Part shown: positions 1 to 13,500 of the stretch, in pieces
Numbering within the stretch: the stretch's first letter is position 1
Layout: every line of letters starts with the position of its first letter
Origin: Tetranychus cinnabarinus
Taxonomy: Eukaryota > Arthropoda > Arachnida > Trombidiformes > Tetranychidae
DNA: 64,000 bases
Reading direction: 5' to 3'
NCBI GenBank assembly: GCA_022266195.1
Contig: WHVY01000010.1
Location: forward strand, 756,501 to 820,500
Made by a program: the position numbers and the translations under genes
The notes under the pieces: model-generated
What the model was told of the DNA's origin: nothing
Database searches by the model: none
The model's input: the letters and a program-made list of their open reading frames with translations, nothing else

Positions 1-134
1 GTAACTCTGATTATCGACAATCAATAATAACCTAAAAATATGGCCAATTGTCTCACAAAATTGACCGAAATATTGAATGTGTTACAATAACTATCAGTTG
101 CTTGTTATTATTTATAATTATTATTATACGTTTA

Positions 135-1377
135 TTAAGCATTGAGCTGGGTACATTGGAGTTTGTTATCAGTACGATAGCTTTCAACCTCCCGTCTTAG
201 AGCAGGAGGAAGTCTTCTAGTATCTAAATCATTTTTTAATACAACTAGTAATGCCATAGAGCACAAGCTTCTGTTCGTATCAATAACGAATAGATCATCC
301 AGCTCCATTAACTGATCTGCTTGATCTTCTCTGGTTTTTGGCTCTGGGCATCTTCCTCCGAAAAGATAGAGAAACGAGTTTACAGCAACACAACAATTTC
401 CCTGTCGACCACGGGGAGGCTCCTGCCCGATAGTATTTACAGCTGTCCATGAATAGGTTTTAGGATCAAAGACATTAAAGTCGTTGTAATGTTCATAGGT
501 AATGTCATTGTAACCACCGAAGATCATCATCTTGTTGTCAATCACTACAGCTGAATGGTTACTTCTAGCGTACGGCTTGTATCCGGCAATTGCTAGTTTA
601 GATAAGGTCATCTTCTCAGTATCCAGTTCCATAATATCATTGTCATAAAACGGGCACCTCAATGAGCGGCCACCAAAAAGGAAAATTTTACTGTCAATTG
701 TCACACATGTCATGAAATGTTTTGCCAGTAAGTAAGAATTTAGCTGATTTAAATGTTGCCATGTACAAGTTTTAAATTCAAAACGGAAAACAGTATTGGC
801 AAATTGATGTCTCTCAAACCCTCCGAAAACGTACATAAATCCTCCAGATGTACATGCAGTGTGATCCATTCGAGCTCCTGATAAAGAAGGAGATTATTCA
901 AATTGATTAATAAGATTATTATGGTTGGTAGGAAACAAAATTCTTACCTGGAATCGTCCCTGTAACTTCATTGGCTAACCAAGAGCGCCTGTTTGTATCA
1001 AACATGAACATTTTATTGCATGAAACATAGCTTCGGCGACCACCCCACAGATAAATAATGTCGTCTTGTGCAACTACAGAATGACCATATCTCATGAACG
1101 GAACATTTGCAGGATCTCCTGTAAAAAACAAAAAAGTAAATATTAAGTTAATAATAAAATGATATGTAAAATAACGTAACAACTTACCTCCATCAGAGTA
1201 TTGAATCTCTTCCCATCTTAATGTGTGCATGTCAAGGGTGTAGACAACAATTGGTCGCTCGTAGGAATAGTCATCGGTACCGGCCAATCCACCGAATGAA
1301 TAAATTTGTCCATTCACAGCGACAACAGCATGATTGATTCGTTTGAGTCCACCTTCAATTCTGGCTACAACGAGCAT
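135..1377 (-). CDS. KLHDC3-like: KLHDC3-like kelch-repeat protein, copy A (3 exons)
   Basis: Exons are 1188-1377, 948-1118 and 135-877, joined by GT-AG introns of 69 and 70 bp, giving 367 residues. Six kelch blades are visible, with repeated GG pairs and downstream aromatic residues (SFGG, LWGG, VFGG, LFGG, IFGG, LFGG). The N-terminus (MLVV..GGLKRINHAVVAV) and the end (DLDTRRLPP) line up with animal KLHDC3, a substrate receptor for CUL2 ubiquitin ligases that recognises C-terminal degrons; that role is transferred from the family. An in-frame ATG at 1401 exists, but 1377 matches the KLHDC3 start and the copy at 38560. Exon lengths 1 and 2 (190 and 171 nt) are identical to copy B. The core promoter is interrupted by a MITE, so expression is uncertain although the reading frame is intact. 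Confidence 0.9.
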
Positions 1378-1440
1378 GATGAGTTTAACGAGAGAGAACA
1401 CTGAAGTAAAATGAAGGCCAAACCATGTTTTGTTGATCTA

Positions 1441-1768
1441 CACTGCTTGTCAAAAGTATAAGGCCACTTGATTTTTCTTGATAATTTTTAAAATAAAAGG
1501 TAAAAAAACCTGTACCTTATCAAAAAGATGATAACTTTCATTGCTACGACTAATCAGTGGCCTTATACTTTTGACCATATGGCTAACATATGTATTCCTT
1601 AATTTTAATCTTCAGTTTGAAAATTTGAGTCTTAAATTAACTTTAATTGAGTAAAAATGCTATTCTCCCATGGCTTAGCATAATCCAATTAGAAAAAGTT
1701 CAGAAAATCAGCTATAATTTAGAAATACCGAAGAAAATCATGTGGCCTTATACTTTTGACAAGCAGTG
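1441..1768. mobile_element. Tc1/mariner-type MITE, 328 bp, TA target duplication
   Basis: The ends are inverted repeats: CACTGCTTGTCAAAAGTATA at 1441 and its complement ending at 1768. They are identical for 27 bp and similar further in. The element is flanked by TA (1439-1440 and 1769-1770). The homologous positions in the other two kelch units (about 38497 and 34880) read TATAAATAG without the insert, so both are empty sites with one TA. A third stretch of terminal-repeat sequence lies internally at 1557-1577. There is no transposase frame, so this is a non-autonomous element; the TA duplication and end sequence suit the IS630-Tc1-mariner superfamily. Confidence 0.93.
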
Positions 1769-1776
1769 TATTTATA
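1769..1776 (-). promoter_or_regulatory. Displaced TATA box of kelch copy A
   Basis: On the minus strand this reads TATAAATA, the same box as at 38492-38499 in copy B. In copy B it lies about 60 bp upstream of the ATG; here the MITE at 1441-1768 sits between box and gene, so the distance to the ATG (1377) is about 390 bp. The last TA of the box is itself the target-site duplication. Confidence 0.65.
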
Positions 1777-3905
1777 CAGAGAAACGCAAGAAATGTGCTT
1801 CTCGGTCAGTCACTAATCTTTTTAGCCCTCGAGCAAATAAAAACTGATTAAAGAGTAGGCGACTATGGTTTCGCCAATTTTAAGCCTTTTTAACATTCTA
1901 GACAAGCAACAGGAAAAAGTCCGTTGAAAAGTAATCAGTGGGAAAAACTCATTTTATCTCATAAACTTGAATTTTAATCTTGAATGCTTATGCAAAAAAA
2001 CTTCAGCAATCAGTTTAAAATGAAAATCTGAGTGAACTAATTCTATCAAGCAAGATTGAAAATAATGAAATTGTCTACTCGACAAATAGTGAGAATAAGG
2101 TTTGTTACTAAAAGACGCAATTAACACAATTGTCACATTCATACACAAATTGCGACAAATGGGCAAAAACGGGTAAAAATGAATTTATTTCTTCTTAGTT
2201 TCTGTTAGTTTGTAGAGACTTAAAACCTGAGTCCATTTGACCAATCAATAGATTTCATTGTGGGCTATAACATTATATGACTGAATACCGAATAAAATTC
2301 GAGCCAATTCATCCCATTGTTCAAAATAGTCGCATTTTCTTGTTGTCCATCAAAATTTACATTATTAAAATGAGTTTCATGAAAAATCAATAACGGCGCA
2401 CCAGCGTAATAAAAGCAAAAAACGTGTCCAATTATTTTTCGTCCTGTACAATATAAACCCGAAAAAAATTGAAAATGACCGTACAAGCAAGGTCACTTCC
2501 CTTGTTAGACAATATTTCAATATTTGCTCGACCAATACCAATATTATCAATCAATACTTCATGAAAGTATTGTCCATCTCCAGCGACAATCATAAATATT
2601 AATCATTAATTAAGATTTAGATCCATGTATACTCTAACATTTAAGGAAACTTTTGGTTAATCAATTTCATGTATCAATAGTCACCTGTTGTTACCTATTG
2701 AGATTTTATAATTAGCAAAGAAACACAATTAATTGATAATTTTAAGATGAAGACTCTGAAATAGTTTCCTTAACTGGATGTTGCAATGAAACGAAGAAGA
2801 ACTTGAAATGAAAATGAGCGTTTTGGATAAGTGGTTTACATGTGCCAGCGTAAAATTTGGCTCTTTCAGCCTTCATGTTTCTGACGCTTTTACCTGAGTT
2901 GATTGGGACAAATAAATATGTTATTTTATTATATCTAACAAAGTCTCGATTTATAAATCTGTTTGTGTCAAAAAATTTGGATTATTTGATTCACTTTCAC
3001 TGCTGATATAAAAATATCGAAAAATTTATTTTTCCGTTTTCTGTATTTACTTTGCTGTTTCAATGGCCAGTATTATGATGAATTTACTCTGATTAGACCA
3101 ACATTATTTAATTATCTTTTCACCAGTCAACCATGGACAATTTAATGATCAACTTCCGAATGACATTCTTCTCCTTTTCTGGCTGTTTTACCCATAAATA
3201 CCTATTTTTAACCAGAAAAAAGCAAAGCAAAGAAACAATCTTTAAACGATTGAGAGCCAAGATTGAAATGTAGACTCAATAAAAGTTGGTTAATATCTTA
3301 TTAACTGATGATGGATCGATGTTTAATATGATCAATCAAATTACGGAGTAAATGGTGTTGATTTTTCATGATGATGCAAGTTGATGATGTACAAGGAAAG
3401 AGTTGATCAGAATATGTTTCCTTTGCTGGTGTTAACTTGATTGTTTCCAAATCTAATCCAGTCAATTTTGATTATTTAATCACCAAATGGACATTCATTT
3501 ATTCAATTGTTTCTCTTTTTCATTCAAAGTTCCCCTTTACATTGAAATTTTTGACGGTGTTGACCTAAAGATAATTTAAATATTGAAGGATCACAATGGG
3601 CATTAAATGTAAACCTTGGCTTGTCTCAATAAGCTCTAAAAATTCAGCATTCATTGATTGTCATTACAATTGAAGGTGGTTTTCACTGAAAATTTCAGCT
3701 AAATTAGGTGTCAGTATTAATGTCAATAGAGGTAAATGTTGCCATTCCTATGATTTGAATTACACTCAAAAATAGACTTTTTGTTTACGGTCAATAAGCT
3801 GTCCAAATTGTCTTTCATTTTGATCTGAATCTTTTTCATCTCAATAACAATTAAAATTACTGTTGACTAATGTAGTTTAGTGACAATTATCTGATCCTAA
3901 AAGAA

Positions 3906-6900
3906 CTTGATCATTAACATTGAATTGTCTAGCCGAATGATATCGATGAAGTTAGGAATTATTTGTATTCACAAAGGACAGTTATCTTTAACCTATTAAT
4001 ACAAGATAAAATGAACTTTCATAAATATACAATTTAACTGACAATTTGTGAGTAAATTGGAATCGGATAGCGAAAGATAAAAAAATATTTATCGATACAA
4101 ATTAGAAAAGAAACAAAAATTGAAAAGTCAATTCTGATAACCAGGAAAAATGTAAGAAGAGCGCTTGAAGGGAACCTGAAAAATTGTCAAATGTTATCAT
4201 TAATTTCCGATTTAACCAAAGTAATCAATTTTCTAGTGATTTTGGAACATTGTTTGACTTTTGATTGAATCAGGTCGATGATTCAGTTTGATTATTTGAT
4301 TATTGTTATTCATATTGAAAGTGAAACTTGAAAATAATAATTCTAGATCATTTCTGGTTATAAATAGTTACCAGACAACCTTGTTTACGTTTTGTTTCTG
4401 GTTGTTTCTTTGAAACGCTAAAATAAATCAGGCCTTAAAGCGATAGGCCAAAAGAAGAGGAAGCTTTTTACCGTTTAAACATTTCTTGTTAAATTGGGTC
4501 TAAATTGTAAGCCAATTCAGTCAATATTAAGATTGTAATACAATTCAAATGTGTAATTATAAACTGGTGCACTAATGAGTAGTGCTAAATCCATTGAATT
4601 TCAGTGATATGCAAGTAATTTCATTACAGTAGCCAATATAGCTTATTGAATAATCACTTGAATAATTGATAACATCTTGAATTGAGTGATAGTTGAAACT
4701 ATTATAGTCCATTATAATGATAAGTATTGGTTAAAAGATGAATATATAATAATATCAAACTCGCAAAATACTCATTTGATAATTAGATTTCTGTTGAATT
4801 TTGACCATTCATAAGTATTATTTGAAGCTATTCAATCATTGTGTGAATAATTGCATTGAAAAAATCTTGAAACATGTCTTTCTAATTGATGAAGTAAATT
4901 TTTTAATATCGAGTAAAAGTAATTATGTTATCGGTTGTGCAGTTTAATTTACCATTTTTGTGTAAACGATCTGTGAAATCAGAACAATTTAACAATATCA
5001 AACGAAATATATTTAACAAAATTTTAATCATCATTAATCAGTCATTGATGGTCATTAATCAGTAAAAGTTGATGTCTGTCTTTTTGCATGTTTGAAACAA
5101 AAAAACAAACTGCTTACATTTTTATCTGAAATTAAACATGAACCCAATGCCTTTAAGCAGCGTCTTGCTTCCCGTGACAGATTAGATTGTTTCAATGATT
5201 CACTCTAATCCACAAATAACAGCAAATAAATATTGTGAACATTTAAACATGATAAAATACATTCAGAATCGGAAAAGAGTTGAATATATTTAGTCAAAAA
5301 CTGGCTTGTAATCAATCTTCTTGGGGTAATCTTGGTCTTTGGATAGGCTTTTGTTTCACTTTCACTTTCTTTGTAGAGATTCGTGACTTATCAGCTTCAG
5401 GGTGATGTCTCGAGCTCTTCGGTGATTAAAAGACCAACAAAAGTCACTAGCAAGGATAATCGCCAGAAAAATGTACAATTTATCACCAGCTTCAAGTATT
5501 ACCATGTTGACTGTCATCACTTTAGAGTAAGAAAATTTTTCCCCAAAATTCTGGTAAACTGGCTAAATGGCTTTCGATTTTTGGTTGAAACAGGAAATTT
5601 CCAGGACAATTGACCAGACAAAACATCCAAATTGAGCCGTCATAATTGTTACCTACATGATTAAAAATGTGTACATTAATAAATGATTGAAATTATAATT
5701 TTATCGTGGTATCTATGTTTAACCAGAATGAATTTTACTTTCCATTATCATTCATCATAAACATCATCTCGTTACTTTACCGACTTGTATTTTTCAACTT
5801 TCAACTGAATAACATTATTATTATTACCATTCCAAATCACAATACTAATTAACAGCTGTCAGAGAATAAGTATGCATTGATTAGGGATGATAATACCGGT
5901 AATAACAATCAACTTGTCAGGCAAGTTGTTGGAGTTTATAACAAATCAAGAGACTTGATTTTAATAACTGATTAATCTGGATGATCAGAAATCGATCAAC
6001 ACTCGAAGCTAACCCATTCGATTAGTCAGGATTGACAAAATTAATTGATCAGTTTTCAGATCAAATTGAAATCAAGTTACTTTATTATCACTCAACTGTT
6101 CACGGTCTTCCCTTAGATTTACATTTTACTTGTAAATCAGAAAACATTTACCTTAAAGGCAGATGAATATTTACTTTTATTAGAATCACCATTCCTTAAT
6201 ATTGGTCAAGTTGATGAAATTATAAATCTATCCTCTTTCTGCTTCATCGATATCATCGTTTGATTAATTTAATTAATCAGAAAAGGTCGAAATAAGGAAG
6301 AAGTGGAAAATAAAAAGAAACAAAATGAATGGCAAAATGTAAACATGTTCAACAATCAGTGAAATAATTCATGAAAGTTGTAGGTTTTCATGAAGAAGAT
6401 ATATTATGTATTAAAATAAAGTAAAAATAGTTACCTGTTTTTGTCATCATCTCTTCCTTATCTCCATCATTTCAACCTAACAAACTGTTAGATTGTCTTG
6501 ACCCTCAGGTCCACTATCAATTTCAATCATTGATACATTTAACTTATAAAGAACAATTTAAAACCTAAAGTCACACACACAATAGCATAAGGTTACCATT
6601 TGAACGTTGAAAAGTATACCAGGAGTTTCAAGATTGTGGCCAGATTAACTAATGTTGATCATGGAAAATTTTCAATTGATTTAGATTAGATAAACATTTA
6701 AATAAAACAAGTTGACAATTCAGCAAATTAGCAATAGAAATAAATTTAATTAAAACCAAACCAAATAAAAACGGTAAAGTTTAACGGATAATAATTTCAA
6801 AAGCGTTACCAAGTCAACTAACTTATCCAAACCGTTGATGTTTAAAATTAGAAAGTTAAAACCGCTCAATTTGAATACAAATTAATCTTCATTATTCACG

Positions 6901-8839
6901 CTAATTAGCAATTATCATCATTTGTTTTCCTTGTAATTCATATTAATTGATCAACTCTACTAATTAAATTAATAAACAAAATATTCATTCGATAGTTGAA
7001 GAAACGAAAAAGACTTTGAATGTTATAAAATCATTAAAACTGGTTTAATTTAAATTTGATCAATCTTTGACTTAAATTGATTCAATAAAATCAAAAAAGG
7101 TTAATTTTTTGCTTTGATGAACTGATTAATTGACGGTAATAGCCATTCTCAATTTAACAGTGAACTTGAATGACAATCTGATTGAAAAGCTTAACATGAT
7201 TAAACTGAAGGTAACCTTTAACCATTTTAATCTCATCATATTACAATCAAATGAAGAGTTTAATACATGTTAGTTAATCTCTTCAGCTGATTCAGTCTTA
7301 GCTATATGATTAGCTTAACCATTTTTCATGTAAATTGTATTTATCTAGATTAAATTGAAATGTAAAAGTGAAAACATTTCAATTGATTTCTGGTAATCTT
7401 GGCAAATTGAAAGTTCACAGCCTTTAAACCTAAATTTTACCTAATTTTTGGCTGATTGTAAGATTAAAGATTCAATAATAATAAGCTGTGGCTAATGTTA
7501 ATAAGAGTTGATTATTCAACTATTTTAACAAGACAACCTTCAAATTGAAATAATTTCAAATAATTGAACTGATTGTAGCATGTTTTGTGATATTATTTTT
7601 GATAACCATGAAGATGTTAACTCATTAACATGGTTAAACCAATATTTTATTTTAAAAGGTCAACGCAATTTAATTTTGTTTTAATCAACGGAAGCTTTTA
7701 CTTCATTTACTTGGCTATTGCAATCTACTAATCATTTAATTAAAAATTGTAACACAATGTTTGTATAACAGCAACAGTCATTTACTGAACTTCAATTTTC
7801 ACAGCAAAGTGTTTTTGCCACCTTATAATGCATACAAACATCACAATTTAAAGTGATTGAGGACGAAGACTTTATTAATCGTTAACCTTGTAGGTTTCCA
7901 GTAAATCAGTGTGTTTAATCAATTGTCTCATCCATGATTAGGTTGATCAATTGAACTTCAGAGTTTAAAAGTAAAAGCAGTTTTTTTCTGGCAAAATTAT
8001 AGTCCATCATAAGCGAGAAGACCAAGACTAACACTTGAAATGATATGTTTTAAATGAGATCCATCATTGAATCGGGATAATTTGCACTACAATCTATAAT
8101 TTTGTAGCTTCATTTTTGACAAATAATGATTAAAATTGTGTTCTAATTAACAGTTTTAATCATTGTTTTATCCCTAGTCAAGTTAGTTTCAATACAAGAT
8201 GAGATGATGATATAAATAGATACAGTGCAAAAATGTTCAACTGAACTATTATTACTGATTTAATAACTGTAGGTTTGTTTTCAAGGAGCCTTTTGTTCTG
8301 ATTGTGTAATTTATGATTGATTATTGAGTAAACTTACCAATTCAAAATATATATTAAGCCACAATTGTGTTGGTTTAGGTTAATTAGTTGAACCATTTTG
8401 TGGTCTCTAATTGAAACACTGCAAATTAAGTTTGATGTTGATCAATTTGTCTTGATCCTGTTGTATTAAAGTCATGTTGTATTGTAGCACAGACATTTGT
8501 AATCGTAAATATTGCTTTGATTAAAATCATAAGCAAAATAATTACTAAATAGGTCAGTTGATTAACAAAAACAGAGTACAAATTGTAAAGCAAATAATTT
8601 AATAAACAGCTTTTTGCACAACGCAATTATGCAGCAGCCCCTTGTGATCAGCTGTATTTCCATGTTGATTTTGAACCACATTTTTGCTTTTCAATTGTAA
8701 TCATTGTTTTTTGTTTTTGATTAAGCTAAAATTTTATAATTAATTTATTTTTCTATCTATTTGGTGGTTCCTTATCTTGATCTTGGTTGCTTTCACTTTC
8801 CTTACTGTAATTTATTAGCTGAAAAATTGATCAATCAAG
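3906..8839. other. Intergenic, no gene recognised
   Basis: AT-rich, with frequent AATCAATTG/TTAATCA-type words. The open frames here are under 80 codons (5383-5613 and 8426-8626) and show no splice-linked partners or family resemblance. I see no RNA gene or terminal-repeat element. Distal regulatory sequence for the C1D gene is possible but not visible. Confidence 0.55.
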
Positions 8840-10052
8840 ATGGATGTTCCTGATAATTTGAAAAATCAATTGAATGTGTTCAGGAGTAAAATGTCTTCTC
8901 TTAAAAGTGATTGTCAAGCTTTATTGCATAAATATGATTCTATTCGAGAAAATATTGATGGAAACGCTTTGGAGGAAGCTTCACTCGATCTAGCAGCTGC
9001 CTTCACAATCAACTCATTGTTTTGGAGTAAGTATGAAACATTTTTTTCTGCCTTATATTTTTGTGTTCACTCTTTTCACAATGTGCTTCAATACTTTCTC
9101 TGATTTTCGTTTTGTTTCTTTTACCATAACCATTATGTGATTAAGTAGTTAGATTAGTAGAACTTGCTATTAGTATTAGTTATTATGATGATACGTTATT
9201 GGTTGAATTGGTTGAAAGTAATTGTTTTGCCATATATTAAGCTGAACCTACTTTGACGTCGATTTATTTTTCTTGTTATTCCATTCAACAATCGATGAAT
9301 GTACGATGCGAGAATTAGCTGTTAGTTAATAGCTTAATTAACAGCTTATCAAATTGGTCTTAACCATTTTGAATGTACCTTCATTTTTCTTCTCCTGCTA
9401 TTGTAAGGCAATATTTTCCCATTATTTTTCTTTATAAAATGTCCAATTAACTTATCATTTTACTTTTCATCTAGTTTATTTGACATGTAAAGGATTGGAT
9501 ACTAAAAATCACGATCTGAAACTTGAGATTAATCGTATTAAACTAGCCAACATGAGATTAAAAAAGCTGAAAGATTCAGCTAAAGCTCCTAAACTTGATG
9601 TACCAGCAGCACAAAGATTTATAAGGCATTCCCTATTTGATCCGAAGGATGAAGTTTCTGAGCGTACTGGTAAAGTTTCTTATGATTATGATGGCGATGA
9701 TGACGATAATAACAAGAGAAAAAGAAAGCGATTAGAAGAGGAAGTTGGAGACGTAAAGATGGAACAAGATGATGATCATAATGAAGAAAGTGAAGACGAT
9801 GAAGATGATGAAGATAAAGTTGAAACTAATGAAGATAAGACCAGTCTTAATGAAGGAAACAAGGGTGGACTCAATGTACGAAAAAGAGGAAAAAGAGGCA
9901 AAAGAGGAGGTGGCTCGGAACAGGAGGAGAAACCAGCTGATGGGTCCACTATAGCTGACCACAAGGGTAAAAGAAGACGAAATACAGCAAAAGAATTTTT
10001 TATCAACAAAAAAGACAAGAACCGGGGTCGAAGAAACACAAGAAGGAGATGA
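8840..10052 (+). CDS. C1D: C1D / Rrp47 family exosome cofactor (2 exons)
   Basis: Exons 8840-9026 and 9475-10052 join in frame (TGG A|TT TAT) to give 254 residues. Residues 1 to about 115 form the Sas10/Utp3/C1D domain: an N-terminal helix pair, the NSLFWIYL core that matches NSLFW-MYL of animal C1D, and the AAQRFIRHSLF segment matching the family's ASRFVKNALW. C1D/Rrp47 binds the Rrp6 subunit of the nuclear RNA exosome and helps rRNA and snoRNA 3' processing. The family is usually about 140 residues. Here about 130 extra C-terminal residues alternate acidic runs (DGDDDD, DDEDDEDK) with basic tracts (KRKRKR, RGKRGKRGG, RRNTRRR), probably nuclear or RNA-contacting. The intron is 448 bp. Confidence 0.9.
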
Positions 10053-10551
10053 ATTTTGCTATAAAGATGTATGTCGAAGGAGGATGGAAAAATCGGAAAA
10101 TGATGAGGGTGAGAAGCAGATAAAGAGGATGATAGGAAGAGCAAAAGATCCGCCGACTTGATGATAAATGTTTATACACTTTCATCAGGCCTTATATAAA
10201 AACGAAATTCATTTAATTCATTTCACTTTCTCTTTACAATCAAGTGTTAACACAAGTGTTTACGAATTGACGTAAACCACCAATAAACTTCGAGAGTCTC
10301 TAATTTCCTGGTGCCAATTTCGTTCCATCAGTGATCAAACCTCATTGGCCTACTGACCAGCACCAACATCAACACCGAGGCATATTTTTTGTTGCAATCT
10401 CATTCTTCGGGCCTCTATTAGGACTTACATTTTTATATCATTGACTTTTCATCACTCAGCGAATCAACATTTTGTGCAATTGTAATTGTTCCGGTTAATT
10501 TTGATTTTCCTCGACGTCTGTTGATATCTCCATTGATCAACATTTTCAATC

Positions 10552-13500
10552 ATGAAACTGGTATGTAAACATATTTGATTTACCCTGTTACTTTTTTGTC
10601 TCTTGAAAAATTAAATCACTCTAATTTGTCATTCTCGTATCTTTTGATTCTAACTATATTAACCAACTGCAAAATAAATGGTATAGCCACAATTTCATAC
10701 CAATTAATGTGCAATCAAAATAATGATCATATTTTCAGTTTCATCTTTCATCTCCACCTTGTTATTTGTCGTAAATTAAACCTCAAACTGCAACCTGTCT
10801 CATTAATTTAATCATAAAAGTCATGTTCATTTGATTCTGTAGATTTAAACCGGTCGATCTAAACTTGCTTTGAATTATAATTGTAACTAAACATCAATTT
10901 AATGACCTCTCTACTCTACTCTCAAGTGCAAAATAGTTAAATTTGGAGTTAATTTTATTTCACTCTTTTTAACTTTAAAATGGTGAAACGTTAAACCACA
11001 GAATTTTAATTTAGTAGTGAATTACTGAATCTCAATAGGAGATGATTACAGTCGCCTGTAGTTTATTTATGGAGATTCATCATTTATTTAGATGCAACCC
11101 GAAACAATAGAGTCAATTAATGAAAAATATTAACATTTGTTGTGCTAAAATTACCGACAAGTCGGGTCCATTAAAAATTGTAATCAAATTGTCAGACATT
11201 TTGAAAAGTAACAAAATTTTCACCAAAAAAGTGTTTCTTCAAATTTTTCAATTTACCTCCATTTAAATGACAATCAGCTCTTAATCATATTATTTTTATA
11301 TCATTTCGTGATTGCGTATAATGTTGATAATTATACTTTAAATATTAGCTTTAATCATTTGCTATTGTGCCACTAGCAAAACTATATTATCAAGTATTAA
11401 GCTATCCTCAAATTAAGCCAATCCAAGCAAATATTTTATATAAATACTTTTATATATAAATACATCATAATCCAAATTGTATCGATTGATTTTCCCTTTC
11501 TCATTCATCTTTCCTCCCCATCATCATCATCTAAATCATCAACAATATTTTTTCCTCTTCCTCATCTTTTCATCTTTAAAAATTCGCCTTGAGCTGAAAT
11601 TGTACGCTTTAAATAATACAATTTAGTTATGACAAAAAATTCACTTCATTATTAGCTTTATTGACCAATAATAGTGCAAAATGACCTACAAAAAGACTAA
11701 TCTCATTATTTATGGACATTGATATACCTTTGACTTATGGCTATCATTTAGATCAACCTCTAAATCAACTATCATTGTGTAAGGCAACCTCAGCAGGTAA
11801 CTTGTAGCCGTAAAAAACTGAACACAATCTTACACGCAAAATGGCCTGTAAACAAACCACATAAACAAGGTTAACTATATTAGGTGAAGCTTATTTAATC
11901 ATTAAACATCGTCTATTACAGCCTATTTAAGGTTTGATTAATCAATCAATTTTCAACAATAAAATGACATTCATTGTGTTAATAGATTTCTGTTGATAGT
12001 TCAATTGTAAAAAATAAATATTGAAACACCGAATGCTAAATGAATTTGATAGTTGATTTATTTTTTGCATGACAATTACCATTCAAAATGCAACTTGTAT
12101 AATTAATAGATTTTGTTACAATTAATGGCTATGATAATAATAATTGTATTTATGATTAATTGCTTTTTTGTATCAAAAATTAATCAAATTCAATCTTAGC
12201 GCTTCTTTTGTCACATGGTTTTTTAACAGCCATTCATAATTGACCGTTACTCTAATTTAAATTGGCAGATATTTTCAACTCCATTTTCATGTTTATTAAT
12301 CAATCCTTTATCAGTCTGATTTACCTTTCAATTATTTTAATATTATAACTGTAATCTATATTCTGCTAATCATCAAAATCATCAGTTTTACTCGCCTTAC
12401 GGCATTACAATTTAACTTAACAAGTGTGACTTGAATATGTGAACCAAGAAAAGGTTTAGCGGTAAAACAAGCCTAACATGCATTTTATGTGATTATCCAA
12501 AAGTTTGATGATCATTGATCAATTTAATCATCAAGTTAGTGATTAATTTTTGGTGAAAAGGGTATTTTTAATAATACATACATAATGTAATACTTTGGTT
12601 GTTAACGTGCTTTTTTGATTATCATTATTTGATCACAATTGTGAACACTTGTTCCATGCTGTTGCTACCCATCTTATAGACAATATTTTGTTCACATTTT
12701 TATTTGGTTACCTGATTTTTTTGGCTAAAAATAATAGTTTTATATTATAATGGCAAATAAAAAGAGCTGCAAATATTTGTTGGCTGTTCATGATTTGTTA
12801 AATCAATCTGAATCTGTCTCATCTTGATAAGTGAAACATGTTGTTGATCATCGCTCATCTTTAAATCATCATTTCATTTCAAAATCACACTTTACTTATT
12901 GTTATATTGAACTCTATTCACAAATGACAACACCAAGCTCCACTTTTATTAATCAACTCACCATTATTATTATTCATTGTACTGTAAATTGTAACCAGTA
13001 CTGGCCAAATTGTGGCATAAATTGTCTTAAATAGTATCAAAAAATTGATATTGAGGTAGCAAAAATGCTCAAAGCTGTTGGATCACCAAAAAAGCAAGAT
13101 GTAAAGTGATGAAAATTAATAAACTCACCCTTTAGACTGAAGATTATAGCTTATTCTTAACCTTGCTTGTTAATCAGTTAATCAGCCAATTAAATGTTCT
13201 AAATTTAATTAATTGAATAAACTCAGACGATCGGTAAATACACTTGAAAATGTTACCCAATAATTGAATAATTTCATCTTTAATCACTCGCCATCATCAT
13301 CAACATGAAACTTGTTTTCTCACCATTTCTCAATCTTTTCTGAAAATGATTCCTTCCAACTGTGAAGTGATTGAAGTGAATTGACGATTTCAAAATTAGA
13401 CTTGAAATTTGTAGCTCCATAATCAATCATCAACTCAACCAGAGGTGAAAGTGATTAGTGAATTGAATCTAAAATACGGAAGTTGATTGATTACTTGTCC

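Larger units (their letters stand above)
1..3905. repeat. Left arm of large inverted duplication (kelch unit A)
   Basis: Read on the minus strand, this stretch matches about 36335-39985 over nearly its whole length: the flank downstream of the kelch gene, all three exons and both introns, the promoter, and about 2 kb of upstream non-coding DNA. Examples are the motif at 3660-3790, which recurs inverted at 36440-36610, and the 1-110 segment, which recurs inverted at 39865-39975. Homology is already present at base 1, so the arm probably continues outside the window. Small indels are scattered through it, and a 328-bp MITE at 1441-1768 is unique to this arm. Between 3910 and 4000 I no longer see similarity. 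Confidence 0.88.

Noticed and set aside
1647..1847. 66-codon plus-strand frame overlapping the 328-bp MITE
   Set aside because: Covers the MITE's right end and the promoter; no transposase-like residues.
5383..5613. 76-codon frame in the empty 4-8.8-kb region
   Set aside because: No family resemblance, repeats, signal peptide or adjoining exons; chance frame is the simplest reading.
9732..10185. Antisense frames over the C1D tail
   Set aside because: Shadows of the acidic/basic codon runs; the sense frame has clear C1D homology.
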